A stretch of 64,000 nt of DNA, from assembly GCF_002014975.1 (NCBI RefSeq), contig NZ_MUXV01000022.1, positions 1 to 64,000 on the forward strand, in the 5' to 3' direction. The notes beneath the pieces were generated by a model. It saw nothing but the letters and a program-made list of their open reading frames with translations, had not been told where the DNA came from and made no database searches. Shown here piece by piece: positions 8,518-17,528 of the stretch; the stretch's first letter is position 1, and the number at the start of each line of letters is the position of its first letter. The stretch comes from Moraxella bovis. Lineage in GTDB: Bacteria; Pseudomonadota; Gammaproteobacteria; Pseudomonadales; Moraxellaceae. A program made the position numbers and the translations under genes.

Positions 8518-10053
8518 TTATTTTTTCAAATCATCGCTATTAAACGTTGATGATACTTCTGTTTTGGTGGTTTCATCGGTTGGTAAAATGATTTTGTTGT
8601 CGCTTTCGGCTTCTAGCTTGTCTTGCATACGAGCCAGATAGCGAGCTGCTGCTTCACGACCGCCCAGACCAAAGGCAAGGGCAAACGCCACCGCCACAGA
8701 GCCTAGCGTTAGACCAAAGGCGAGGTTCACGATACTATCAGCGATACCCATCGCTTTTAGACCCATGGCAAGCACAAGCCCGATGATCAGCGTACGCACG
8801 ATGTTGGCTAGACATTTTGAGCCTTGCTGTGAACGCTCAATCACGCCAGCAACAATGCCAGAGAGCCAAAAACCGATAACCAAGATAACCGCACCTAGGA
8901 TAATCTGACCGCCAAAGTGGATAAAGCTTGTGACGATGTCACTGATTTGGACAAAGCCTAGCACATCAGCGGCTGCCACAGACGCGAACAGCATGGCAAA
9001 GAAGATGATACCACAACGCACCAGGCCTGATACTTTTTGCTCGCCTAGGGCTTCTTGTACACCAAGCTTGGCAGGTAGTGCGTCCACTTGGGTGTTTTGA
9101 AGTAGCCCTTTGATGATGTCGGCAACCATACGCACCACAAAATAGGTAACCACCAAAATCGCCGCCGCCGTAAAGACGTTTGGCAAGGCGGACATGATTT
9201 TATTAAGCATGTTGGTGGCAGGACGACTGATGGCTTCTACTTTTAGGGCATCAAGGGCAGCAATGGTAAACGGCACAATGATAAATAAGAACACCAGCGA
9301 ACCTGCGATATTTGGCAAGCTGTTTTTCTCGCTGATGCCTGCACGAGTGGCTAGGGCTTGGATGTTTAGCGAACCGACCAAGTTAGAGACAATGCCCTTA
9401 ACAATCTTGGCAACAACAAAGCCGATAAAGAAAATCACGCCTGCGATAAAGATATTTGGCACAAAGGCAAACATCTTATCAATCATGTTGGTCAGTGGTG
9501 TGAATAGTCCGTTTAGACCCAAACGACCCAGTACCATGGTGAGCACCACAAGCAAAATCAGCCAATACACCATATCAGCAATCGTGCCACTCATGGGTTT
9601 AACTGATGCTTCTTGAGCTAATTTCTCATCTAGCGTAGTTTTGGATAGACCTGCCAATGTGGCGTTTTTGGTAACGATGGCAACCACCCAGCCAATCACA
9701 CCCACGGCAGCAGCGGCAAGCAGGTTTGGCACGAATAGCAGTACTTGATTGACCATGTTGGCAAACGGTGCTGAGATGGTGGCAAGATTAAGCTGATTTA
9801 GAGCTGCCGAGATGGCTATCACAAACACAAACCAAAAGACGATTTTGCTAAGTAGGCTATGCAAATCGTAGGTTTTGCCTGTTTGAGTGTTCATTTTTTG
9901 ATTAAGATTGATTTTGGTTAAGACTTTTTTGGTCAAAGAGCCAAAAATTAAGGCGGCAAAATAGCCCACCAAGAAAATCAAAATCGCCCCAATAACCGAG
10001 CCTATTGGACTGGTCATGTAATGGTTAAATACCATAAAAGAATTTGGATGCAT
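8518..10053 (-). CDS. MscS-like / CmpX-type membrane protein with repeated TM helices
   Basis: A 511-residue membrane protein. Conserved TM-helix units of the PF05552 type recur, each with a phenylalanine-rich 'F-P-N' loop (LLFVPNLLAAA, FAFVPNIFIAG, MSALPNVFTAA), giving at least four copies. The C-terminal part resembles the pore-lining helix and glycine-rich turn of MscS-like proteins (AFALAFGLGGREAA). Such proteins are thought to be small-conductance channels or tension sensors. The tail is acidic and polar. It stands alone. Confidence 0.8.
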   Translation of the reverse strand: MHPNSFMVFNHYMTSPIGSVIGAILIFLVGYFAALIFGSLTKKVLTKINLNQKMNTQTGKTYDLHSLLSKIVFWFVFVIAISAALNQLNLATISAPFANMVNQVLLFVPNLLAAAAVGVIGWVVAIVTKNATLAGLSKTTLDEKLAQEASVKPMSGTIADMVYWLILLVVLTMVLGRLGLNGLFTPLTNMIDKMFAFVPNIFIAGVIFFIGFVVAKIVKGIVSNLVGSLNIQALATRAGISEKNSLPNIAGSLVFLFIIVPFTIAALDALKVEAISRPATNMLNKIMSALPNVFTAAAILVVTYFVVRMVADIIKGLLQNTQVDALPAKLGVQEALGEQKVSGLVRCGIIFFAMLFASVAAADVLGFVQISDIVTSFIHFGGQIILGAVILVIGFWLSGIVAGVIERSQQGSKCLANIVRTLIIGLVLAMGLKAMGIADSIVNLAFGLTLGSVAVAFALAFGLGGREAAARYLARMQDKLEAESDNKIILPTDETTKTEVSSTFNSDDLKK

Positions 10054-10316
10054 ATACGCCCCTTAAATTAAAACCAATATTACAGATAAATTTTTACAAT
10101 GGAAAATAAATCCAGCTAACAGCCTTGCAAAAATCATGCCTTGCTTATAATACAATAGCATGATAACCGCTTTTAGTGACACAAAGTTTACAAAAGCCAA
10201 GACAAATTAACAAAACAACACACTACCACCATCAGTTTATCGCAAACACCCGCTACAATGCTAGCGATATAACCAATTTTTCACAAAACTTTTTATTTAT
10301 CCTTTGTTTTAATGAT
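10054..10316. other. Intergenic stretch without a recognised gene
   Basis: AT-rich sequence between the channel gene start and the FetA-like receptor terminator. It must contain the channel gene's minus-strand promoter, but I see no convincing -35/-10 pair and no small open frame worth reporting. Confidence 0.4.
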
Positions 10317-10349
10317 TAAAAACCCAACCTTCAAACATGAAAGTTGGGT
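10317..10349 (-). terminator. Terminator of the FetA-like receptor gene
   Basis: On the minus strand, ACCCAACTTTC, a 6-base loop and GAAGGTTGGGT are followed by TTTTTAA, 43 bp past the stop. Confidence 0.8.
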
Positions 10350-10391
10350 GGTGGAGAAAAGGACAATATTCAGGGTAGGATTGGTAAAAGA

Positions 10392-12638
10392 TTAGTAAGT
10401 GAAGTTTACACCGACACGGTATTCACGACCAGCACCAGGCAAACCCTTGATAGCAGAGTGTGAATAGTAGAACTCATCACCGACGTTGTTAACGGCAAAG
10501 TTTACATTTAATTTGTCGTTATTGAATGGTTTCCAGTTGGCATAAATGTCAGTTACGTCATAACCATACTTGATTAGATTTAAGTTGTTACCACGAGAGC
10601 CTGAGATTGGGGTCATGTAGGCACTTTGACCTTTTACATCATCAACTTTGCGGTGATTGACACCAATTTCTAAATTTGGATTGGCAAAGCGATAGGCAAG
10701 ACCTGCTGTCCAAGTACGACCAATGTTACTACCAAATTCACGGTTATCAAAGCGGATTGGTTTGCCCTCTGCATTGTTACCACTGTAATATTCAGGATCG
10801 CTCTCAGCCACACCTAAGCGAGCAGTAAAGCCATTCCATCTATAACGAGTATTGATTTCATACCCTTTATTTTTGGCAAATCCCACATTAAAGATTGTAT
10901 TATGTTCATCACCTGGGCGATGACGTGCACCACTGGTTAGCAGATTATCAATCTCTTGCCAAAAATAGGTACCATCAACTGATAGATTGCCGTTGTTGTA
11001 GTTAAAACCAATCTCGGTGTTTTTGGCTTGTTCTGCTTTTGTACCATCAGCAATATCAGCAGCACGACTTCCTGATGATAGCAGAGCATCTACAAGACGT
11101 GGACTGCGAGTGGCGTAGTTGTGCACAGCATTGAAGCTAAGATCGGGCGTGGCTTGCCAAATAATGCCTACGCTTGGATTGAATGCACCATCAGAAACTT
11201 TCTTGTTGCTGATAGAAGTATAATTGAAGTGATCATAACGCATACCTCCCGTTAAGGTAAAATTGCCAATATCAGCAATAATCTCACCATACACACCAAT
11301 ATCATCTTTTTCTGTGGTTTGTAGTTTGTCGTTGTGAGCACGGTTAGGGGTGGTTTCTTGATGGCGATAGTTTGCACCATATTTAAATAGTGTGTCATCA
11401 TTGATGTATTTATCAAAACCTAAATTTGCTCCTGTGGTTTTAACCGAAGTGTCGTTTGGAGCATCTACATTGCCTGCATAACCACTGAATTTATCATTGC
11501 CAGATTTGCGTTCATTTTTCATAAAATAAACATTGGCTTCTGCCTCACCCAACAATCCTGCTTTGCCTTTGTATTCAAGGTTGGTGTTTTGCATGGATAA
11601 TTTACGATGTCCACCATAGTTGATGGCACCAGCCTTTGGCTTACCTTCTTTGTCAAGTTTAACCTTGGTTGAAGTATCTAGCTCTCCTGGAATAACAACC
11701 CAATCAAATTCTTCACGTACGTTACGCATACCTTTATTGGTTGTGTTAAAATGGCTAAGTACAAAACGATGTTCACCCAGATTGTAACCTGCTTTAATTA
11801 AGTAGCTTTCTTTATCCATTGCTTGGAATGCCACTTCATCACTGGGGTGATTTGGGTCTTTACAAAACGTATCTGTAATAGTGCCATCTTTTTTAGTACG
11901 ATAGGCACATTCTGAGGCAGGAGCTGGGTTTGTGCTGGCAGTGTAGGAGCTACGATATTTGCCAGGTGGTGTTGCACTGTCTTTTTGACCTGTTTTTTTA
12001 CCAGGTTTGTAATTATTTTGACTGGTTTCGTTATAATCAACCAAAAAGTCAAAGTTACCTGCCTTGCCAAAGCCTGTTACGCCATAGCTATGTTCATCAT
12101 TACTGCTATAACCCGCATTAACTTTCACACCCCAGTCTTTATCAGTGTGTTTTAGCAAATCTTGAGCATCTACTGTTTTGGCAACAATCGCACCATTGGT
12201 CGCCCCGATACCAGCAGACGCCGAACCTGCACCTTTTTGTACAGAGACGATTTTGACAAGGCTAGGGTCTAGCATATGACGACCTTGATGATATAAGATT
12301 TGGCTGTCAGAGTAGGCGTTATCCACTTTAACATCAATGGAGTTTTGACCCATACCACGCATGGTTAGATAAGATGATGTGCCATTACCGCCACTAAAAT
12401 CAATGGCAGGTTCAGACTTTAAAAGTTCACGCAGTCCTGTGGCGGTAGACTCATCTTTTTCTTGCAAAGTTACCACGTTCGTCTTAACTTTGGTGCCTTG
12501 ACGGTCAATGGTAATCACTTCATGCCCCAAATCAACCGTCGGCCCGCTCTCGGCAGTGTTTGCCATGGCAACGGTCGCTGTCATCGTGCCAATGACTGCA
12601 AAGGTCAGATGACGTAGTGCAAAGGTTTTTTGTTTCAT
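10392..12638 (-). CDS. fetA: FetA/FrpB (CopB)-type TonB-dependent ferric siderophore receptor
   Basis: A 748-residue outer-membrane receptor: signal peptide (about 1-26, ending VAMANTAE), plug domain, then a 22-strand barrel ending in YRVGVNFTY with the terminal aromatic. The plug is close to Neisseria FetA as I recall it: DRQGTKVKTNVVTLQ, KDESTATGLRELL, VDNAYSDSQILYHQGRH and VQKGAGSASAGIGATNGA. The Moraxella catarrhalis counterpart is CopB. FetA takes up ferric enterobactin-like catecholates. Start ATG 12638 has RBS TTTAGGTGA; an upstream ATG at 12671 would spoil the signal peptide. Iron control through Fur is likely but no clear Fur box is seen. Extracellular loops (residues about 215-265) are probably variable. 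Confidence 0.88.
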   Translation of the reverse strand: MKQKTFALRHLTFAVIGTMTATVAMANTAESGPTVDLGHEVITIDRQGTKVKTNVVTLQEKDESTATGLRELLKSEPAIDFSGGNGTSSYLTMRGMGQNSIDVKVDNAYSDSQILYHQGRHMLDPSLVKIVSVQKGAGSASAGIGATNGAIVAKTVDAQDLLKHTDKDWGVKVNAGYSSNDEHSYGVTGFGKAGNFDFLVDYNETSQNNYKPGKKTGQKDSATPPGKYRSSYTASTNPAPASECAYRTKKDGTITDTFCKDPNHPSDEVAFQAMDKESYLIKAGYNLGEHRFVLSHFNTTNKGMRNVREEFDWVVIPGELDTSTKVKLDKEGKPKAGAINYGGHRKLSMQNTNLEYKGKAGLLGEAEANVYFMKNERKSGNDKFSGYAGNVDAPNDTSVKTTGANLGFDKYINDDTLFKYGANYRHQETTPNRAHNDKLQTTEKDDIGVYGEIIADIGNFTLTGGMRYDHFNYTSISNKKVSDGAFNPSVGIIWQATPDLSFNAVHNYATRSPRLVDALLSSGSRAADIADGTKAEQAKNTEIGFNYNNGNLSVDGTYFWQEIDNLLTSGARHRPGDEHNTIFNVGFAKNKGYEINTRYRWNGFTARLGVAESDPEYYSGNNAEGKPIRFDNREFGSNIGRTWTAGLAYRFANPNLEIGVNHRKVDDVKGQSAYMTPISGSRGNNLNLIKYGYDVTDIYANWKPFNNDKLNVNFAVNNVGDEFYYSHSAIKGLPGAGREYRVGVNFTY

Positions 12639-12749
12639 AAAATCACCTAAATAGCAAAATATAACTATCAAAACAAAGGAACAAACCCTACATCATGTAA
12701 GGATTGGTAATAAACTGGCAATAATATTAACATTTTTATTTTTAAAAGT

Positions 12750-12770
12750 AAATAATATTTTTTATTATTT
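12750..12770. promoter_or_regulatory. AT-rich palindrome upstream of the FetA-like gene
   Basis: AAATAATA-TTTTT-TATTATTT is a perfect 8-bp inverted repeat about 110 bp upstream of the receptor start. It could be a Fur-type operator, but it lacks the GATAAT core, and AT-rich DNA makes such palindromes common. Confidence 0.25.
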
Positions 12771-12898
12771 GATAATTTTATTTCTTTGTAAAATAATGTC
12801 CATTGCTAAGTTTTTATAAACAAAAAAAGGCTTACATATAGTAAGTCTTTTTATTTGATAGGTAATTTAAATAGTAAATGATTTTTTAATTTATACAA

Positions 12899-14041
12899 TC
12901 AATCAAAAAATACTTTTTCTACTTTACCTACCAATGTTTGGTTAGTAAACGGCGTATTTTTGCCCATTGACAACATCGTCTCATCGCTGATCGTCCACTC
13001 GCAGTTTGGGTCAATCAGCACCGCCCCGCCTTTTTCGTGATAAATCGTTTCAATGCCTGCGATTTTGGCAGGATTGGTGCAAATCTTTTCCACCAGTTGT
13101 TCGGCGGTCAAAATGCCGTCCGCCACCAGCTGACACCCCAAACTGACAAAAGTATCAAAATTGCTAATCCCAGCGGTGGTTTCGGGGAATGGGGCAAGTT
13201 TGGCGGTCATAGAAACCGCCTGATGATGAGAACAAATCGCATCAATCGTGCCGTCCTGCAAGCCCTTAATCAATGCCCGCTTGTCAGTCTCGGAGCGAAG
13301 AGGCGGATAGACAAACGCCAAAGTATTGTAGCCGTCAATCGCATCGTCCGTCAGATGAAGCTGGTGCATCGCCACATCACAGGTAACGGGCAAGCCCTTT
13401 GCCTTAGCGGTGCGAATGAGTTCCACAGACGATTTACAGCTAATCTGGCTAAAATGAGCCGACACGCCCGTTTCTTCGACGATAAGAAGCTGTTTGGCAA
13501 GGGCGACCGTCTCGGCAATCCACGGAATGCCCGAAAGACCATGATAGCTTGCCACATAGCCATCGTGAGCCACGCCATCTTTGGTAAGGCTCGGCTCGTC
13601 TGGGTAAAAAAACACTTTAACATCAAAGGTTTTGGCGTATTCCAACGCTCGCAAAAGTACATCATCACTCGCAAACCCAGATCGCCCATTGGACACCGCT
13701 ATCGTTTTGGGTTTTAGCCCTGCAATGTTGGCAAGTTTTTCACCGCCAAGCGATGCGGTCAAAGCCCCAATGGCATAGAGCTTTACGCCTGATTTACTTG
13801 CCTTGTGGCGAATGTCGTCAATCAAAGATGGGTTGTCCAGTGGGCGAGAGCTGGCAGGCGGTGTACAAATGTGCAAAATACCATTGTGATATGCCGAAAT
13901 GCTCTCGCTCTCTATCGTGGCGTGTTCGTCATTTGCAATCACACCGCACAAATCCACAATGGGCGGAATAAGCCATTTGTCGTCTGTGTCGCTTTTGGTT
14001 AGGGTTGGCGATTGCCAAGTGGGGGGGAGTAGGTTTTTCAT
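12899..14041 (-). CDS. pyrC': Dihydroorotase-like protein PyrC' (non-catalytic, partner of PyrB)
   Basis: A 380-residue amidohydrolase-fold protein of the PyrC'/PyrX type. Active dihydroorotases have a zinc-binding HxH after the first strand (DxHVHxR). Here the same place reads PPIVDLCGVI, and the usual DHAPH motif is replaced by CSHHQAV, so the zinc centre is lost. In Pseudomonas and relatives this inactive protein is needed to assemble the PyrB dodecamer. The region retains the fold signature GLSGIPWIAE. In related genomes it follows pyrB directly; here about 2.1 kb of other genes lie between. The real dihydroorotase must be elsewhere. Confidence 0.82.
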   Translation of the reverse strand: MKNLLPPTWQSPTLTKSDTDDKWLIPPIVDLCGVIANDEHATIESESISAYHNGILHICTPPASSRPLDNPSLIDDIRHKASKSGVKLYAIGALTASLGGEKLANIAGLKPKTIAVSNGRSGFASDDVLLRALEYAKTFDVKVFFYPDEPSLTKDGVAHDGYVASYHGLSGIPWIAETVALAKQLLIVEETGVSAHFSQISCKSSVELIRTAKAKGLPVTCDVAMHQLHLTDDAIDGYNTLAFVYPPLRSETDKRALIKGLQDGTIDAICSHHQAVSMTAKLAPFPETTAGISNFDTFVSLGCQLVADGILTAEQLVEKICTNPAKIAGIETIYHEKGGAVLIDPNCEWTISDETMLSMGKNTPFTNQTLVGKVEKVFFD

Positions 14042-14062
14042 AAAATTCTCATCTTTTTAAGT

Positions 14063-14959
14063 TTATTGATTTTCGCAAGCAGGTACATAACCAAGTTCAC
14101 AAGATTTTTTATGCAATTCATCGGCTTTTTTAATATTTTTTGGTACGCCATAACCATGATGATAAAGCAATGACAATCCATAATAAGCCCTAGATGAATG
14201 ATAATCAGCCACATCAATGGCATTTTCAAAGTTTAATTTAGCTTTTTGATAATCTTTTAATTGATAATAAATTTCACCCAAATCAGTATAAGACCAAACC
14301 AAATGCAATTTATGACTACTGTAAGTTGGCTGTTTTTCTAGCTCTACTTTTATTTGTTTAATTGCCAAATTATAATATTCTATTGCCTTTTGATAATTTG
14401 GGTTGTTTTCATCACGATTAAGATAAATTTCAGCAATCTTTCGGTTCGCTTCACTAGAACCTAGTTTACTGGCTTTTTCTGCCCATTCTAAGGCTTTTTG
14501 ATAATCTATATTGCCACAATTACAAAAGCCACCTTCCACCACCCTTCTACCAAGATAATAATCTATAAGCCATAATTGTGAATGCAATTCTCCTAAATTG
14601 GCTACTTTTAAATAATATTCAAATGCTTTTTCGGTATTTCTTTCAAACCCATAATAGCCATTTTCATAAGCATCGGCTAATATCGTCAAAGCATCTGGAT
14701 AGCCATTTTCCACCATTTTATCAACCCAATAAAGGGTTTTTTGTTTATTGCCAGAATATAAATAAAATTGAGTAAGTTCAGAAATTGCTTCTATATTTCC
14801 CGTGTTGGCTTGAAGTTCTAATTCCTTAACTTGCCTTTCCATTTCTTGCTGTTGCTCTTTTGGAATTGGATTTCCATAAAAACCTGTTAGAGTTTCAGCC
14901 ATTGCATAAGGTGCCAAACTTAATGATAATAAGGTAATCAAAAGTTTTTTAAACATCAT
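14063..14959 (-). CDS. Secreted Sel1/TPR-repeat protein
   Basis: 298 residues with a signal peptide (1-21, cleavage after AMA). Sel1-like repeats follow: ALTILADAYENGYYGFERNTEKAFEYYLK-type units at about 90-125, another with GSSEANRKIAEIYL at about 185, and SRAYYGLSLLYHHGYGVPKN near the end. Between them is a plain TPR (YTDLGEIYYQLKDYQKAKLNFENA). Such proteins act as periplasmic scaffolds; the partner is unknown. It lies in the block that splits pyrB from pyrC', in the same direction, 21 bp before pyrC'. It is more AT-rich than pyrB and pyrC', suggesting acquisition. Confidence 0.7.
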   Translation of the reverse strand: MMFKKLLITLLSLSLAPYAMAETLTGFYGNPIPKEQQQEMERQVKELELQANTGNIEAISELTQFYLYSGNKQKTLYWVDKMVENGYPDALTILADAYENGYYGFERNTEKAFEYYLKVANLGELHSQLWLIDYYLGRRVVEGGFCNCGNIDYQKALEWAEKASKLGSSEANRKIAEIYLNRDENNPNYQKAIEYYNLAIKQIKVELEKQPTYSSHKLHLVWSYTDLGEIYYQLKDYQKAKLNFENAIDVADYHSSRAYYGLSLLYHHGYGVPKNIKKADELHKKSCELGYVPACENQ

Positions 14960-15027
14960 TATTCTATTATTAAATGGTTAAAATACGGTGCATCATACAC
15001 ACCTTACGCCCAATGTTAAAACCAACA

Positions 15028-15570
15028 TCAATTGACCAAAATTCCTTGATAAATTTCATCAATATTTACAATCAAATCAATGCTTTTAAAATAAATCTCG
15101 CCCGTTTCAAAAATTTCGGCTTGCCAATCGTTTTCACGGCGATATAAAGTGATTTGTTTAAAAGATTGTTCAACGGTGGCGTATTCTTGTACGGTTTCTA
15201 ATTGGGCACATTCCCAAAGTTTTTTGGTTTTGTCCAAAAAGGCGGTAGATTTGGATAAGATTTCAATAATCAAAATCGGTTTATCGGCAATACACTCATC
15301 ATCGCCACAATTTACCACCACATCAGGATAAAAATAGTTATTTTCTACCTTTACCTTTAAATCGCTGATATAAGGCTGGCAAGGATTGTTTTTTAAATGC
15401 GTTTGCAATTTTGTGCCAACATTAACCGCCAATTTATTATGCGTACGGCTTGCCCCTGCTTGGGCATAAATATGACCGTCAACCAATTCATATTTTTGCC
15501 CCTGCAATTTATCATAATAAGATAAATACTCTTGTTCAGAGAGGTGGGCGATTTTTTCTAGGGCGGACAT
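15028..15570 (-). CDS. Uma2 family (DUF820) putative endonuclease
   Basis: 180 residues with the Uma2 layout: EYLSYYDKLQGQKYELVDGHIYAQAGAS at the start (Tyr-Glu-Leu-Val-Asp-Gly), HNKLAVNVGTKLQTHL, then YPDVVVNCGD and KPILIIEILSKST. The last two hold the Asp and Glu of a PD-(D/E)xK nuclease fold. The family is abundant in cyanobacteria and scattered in Moraxellaceae; its function is unknown. It starts 2 bp after the PIN toxin stop, so it is probably co-transcribed with the VapBC pair. Confidence 0.75.
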   Translation of the reverse strand: MSALEKIAHLSEQEYLSYYDKLQGQKYELVDGHIYAQAGASRTHNKLAVNVGTKLQTHLKNNPCQPYISDLKVKVENNYFYPDVVVNCGDDECIADKPILIIEILSKSTAFLDKTKKLWECAQLETVQEYATVEQSFKQITLYRRENDWQAEIFETGEIYFKSIDLIVNIDEIYQGILVN

Positions 15571-15572
15571 TA

Positions 15573-15938
15573 TTAATTTCCTTTAAAAAACTGATAAGCC
15601 GAATTTAATTTAACATCAGCCGTAACCAATCGTTTGTTTTTAACCAAAGCAGTTGCCAAAATAATACTGTCTGGCAGTTTTATTTTTCGCTGTTCTCTGA
15701 TTTCAATGGTTTTTTGTTGAATAACAAAATCCAACTCAAAACAACGAAAGTTACCAATTAGTTTTTCCATATCCACTTTTTCATCAGCAATTTGACCGTG
15801 AAATCCCAAAACTTCTAGTTTTGTAATCACACTAACAAAACATTCATCAAATTTTACCTGATTATCCAATAAAAATTGCAATTCGTCAGACTTACGCTTT
15901 TGTAAATTGATAACAAAATTAGTGTCCAATAAACACAT
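15573..15938 (-). CDS. PIN-domain toxin, VapC family
   Basis: A 121-residue PIN-domain ribonuclease starting MCLLDTNFVINL, with the first acidic residue in LLDTN, a Glu in TKLEVLGF, LPDSIILATAL (Asp) and RLVTADVKL (Asp). VapC toxins cut tRNA or rRNA when free of antitoxin. I chose the ATG at 15938 because it overlaps the antitoxin stop as TAATG, typical of coupled pairs; an ATG two codons earlier also exists. The acidic residues are intact, so it should be active. Confidence 0.8.
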   Translation of the reverse strand: MCLLDTNFVINLQKRKSDELQFLLDNQVKFDECFVSVITKLEVLGFHGQIADEKVDMEKLIGNFRCFELDFVIQQKTIEIREQRKIKLPDSIILATALVKNKRLVTADVKLNSAYQFFKGN

Positions 15939-16168
15939 TACCATTCATCTCGCAATTTTTGTTGAATGGTTAATCCGTCATCGGCATAATTGGCTTTCGG
16001 CAAACTCATTATAAAATCATAAACTTCGGATTTTGATTTTTGTTTGTTGCTTAATTGTGTTTTTAAAAATTCATTTAAAGTTTGCGTCAAAAGCACTTCA
16101 TTATAAATGCCTGCTTGTTTAGCCTCATAAACCAAATTATCTGATAAATTAAGGGTAATTGCTGTCAT
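15938..16168 (-). CDS. Antitoxin of the VapBC-type pair
   Basis: A 76-residue protein. The N-terminus MTAITLNLSDNLVYEAKQAG is a ribbon-helix-helix-type DNA-binding segment, and the C-terminal part (ending RDEW) should wrap the toxin. Stop and toxin start overlap. It begins 10 bp after the pyrB stop, so the pair is read behind pyrB unless it has its own promoter. Confidence 0.75.
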   Translation of the reverse strand: MTAITLNLSDNLVYEAKQAGIYNEVLLTQTLNEFLKTQLSNKQKSKSEVYDFIMSLPKANYADDGLTIQQKLRDEW

Positions 16169-16177
16169 TTTTTATCC

Positions 16178-17206
16178 TTAGTTTCTCAAACTTCTTTGCC
16201 CTTCCATTGCCATTGCCATTACCGCCATTCTAACGGCAATGCCATTATTGACCTGTTTTAAAATCACCGATTGCACGCCATCCGCCACATCGGACGCAAT
16301 TTCCACACCACGATTCATCGGGCCAGGGTGCATTACGATTGCGTCTTTGTCGGCGAGTTTAAGCCGTTTGTCGGTAATGCCATACATTTTAAAATACTCA
16401 GCAGTGGACGGCAAAAGGGGCGAACCAATGCGTTCATTTTGAATGCGAAGTCCAATCAGCACATCCACGCCTGCAATGCCCTTGTCCATATCGTCAAACA
16501 CCGACACACCATAGCGTTCAATGCCTTTGGGGAGTAAGGTTTTGGGGGCGACCACCCGAATGTCTTTCACGCCCAAAGTCTGCAAAGCACAAATGTCCGA
16601 GCGAGCGACACGACTGTGCTTAACATCGCCAATAATGGCAACGGACAGCTCGTCAAAGGGCTTTTTGGCTTCACGATGAATGGTCAGCATATCCAGCATC
16701 GCCTGCGTGGGGTGGGCGTGCTGACCGTCCCCTGCGTTAATAACGGCAACGCTTGGGCAGACCTTCTCTGCCATAAAGTGCATCGCCCCAGACGAATAAT
16801 GACGCACCACAAACATATCCGCCGTCATCGCCTGCAAATTCCACAGCGTGTCGGCAAGGCTCTCGCCCTTACTCGTGGACGATTTGGCAATGTCAAGGTT
16901 TAGGACATTTGCCCCCAAGCGTTTTTCGGCGACTTCAAAAGTGGTGCGGGTGCGGGTGGAATTTTCAAAAAATAGGTTCATCACCGTACAGCCGTCAAGC
17001 TCGGTGGAGTTTTGGATTTGACCGTTTGGGAGCAAATAACTGCCCGCTTTATGGATAATTTGGGTCAAAATGTCTTTGTTTAACCCTTCCACGCTTAAAA
17101 AATGGCAGAGTTTGCCGTCAGGCGTAAGCTGGGGGGCGGATTGGGAGCGGTGCAGTTTGGCGGTTAGGTCATTTGGACTAAGGTTTAGACTGGGGGTGGA
17201 GTGCAT
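16178..17206 (-). CDS. pyrB: Aspartate carbamoyltransferase catalytic subunit
   Basis: 342 residues. The carbamoyl-phosphate loop is [19 protein letters not shown], followed by [10 protein letters not shown] and [13 protein letters not shown]. This is the second step of pyrimidine synthesis. The length, with about 25 extra N-terminal residues, matches the Pseudomonas-type class that assembles with the inactive dihydroorotase PyrC', which is present downstream. No pyrI regulatory subunit is nearby. The gene order pyrB, then toxin-antitoxin, Uma2, Sel1, then pyrC' suggests insertion into the operon. Confidence 0.93.
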   Translation of the reverse strand: MHSTPSLNLSPNDLTAKLHRSQSAPQLTPDGKLCHFLSVEGLNKDILTQIIHKAGSYLLPNGQIQNSTELDGCTVMNLFFENSTRTRTTFEVAEKRLGANVLNLDIAKSSTSKGESLADTLWNLQAMTADMFVVRHYSSGAMHFMAEKVCPSVAVINAGDGQHAHPTQAMLDMLTIHREAKKPFDELSVAIIGDVKHSRVARSDICALQTLGVKDIRVVAPKTLLPKGIERYGVSVFDDMDKGIAGVDVLIGLRIQNERIGSPLLPSTAEYFKMYGITDKRLKLADKDAIVMHPGPMNRGVEIASDVADGVQSVILKQVNNGIAVRMAVMAMAMEGQRSLRN

Positions 17207-17374
17207 TTTTTATCCTTTTTTACTTACCAAAAAAACAAATTAAGTCATTTTAGCAAAGTTTGGAGGATTTGGGAATATTTCTTGATGGTATTTTCAGAGC
17301 AATCGCGCTATATTTAATTTTTAGCAGATAAAATTATGTTTTTAAAAAATTGGTAATTTTTAGACACAAAATTA

Positions 17375-17462
17375 GGGCGTGCCCGCCTTTTGTATTTGCA
17401 ATGAAAATGGGCGATTTTTCTCATTTTTGATTGCAAATATACAAAAGCTAGACCTGCACTAA
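17375..17462. mobile_element. MITE-like element, short copy
   Basis: TA then GGGCGTGCCCGCC at the left. An internal inverted repeat pairs CTTTTGTATTTGCAAT with ATTGCAAATATACAAAAG, and the right end is degraded. It shares TTTGTATTTGCAATGAAAA with copies at 31.6, 42.4 and (variant) 62.8 kb. The 322-bp gap 17207-17528 otherwise holds only the gdhA terminator. Confidence 0.6.
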
Positions 17463-17470
17463 GGTAATAG

Positions 17471-17499
17471 AAAAATCCGCCCATATTGGACGGATTTTC
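17471..17499. terminator. gdhA terminator
   Basis: AAAATCCG-CC...GG-CGGATTTT hairpin with A/T runs on both sides, 30 bp beyond the gdhA stop on the minus strand. Confidence 0.75.
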
Positions 17500-17528
17500 T
17501 TTATTAACAATTCACGCAAGTCAGCGAT

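Noticed and set aside
13037-13717. Plus-strand frame of 226 codons inside pyrC'
   Set aside because: Antisense shadow of a clearly conserved gene; no motif.
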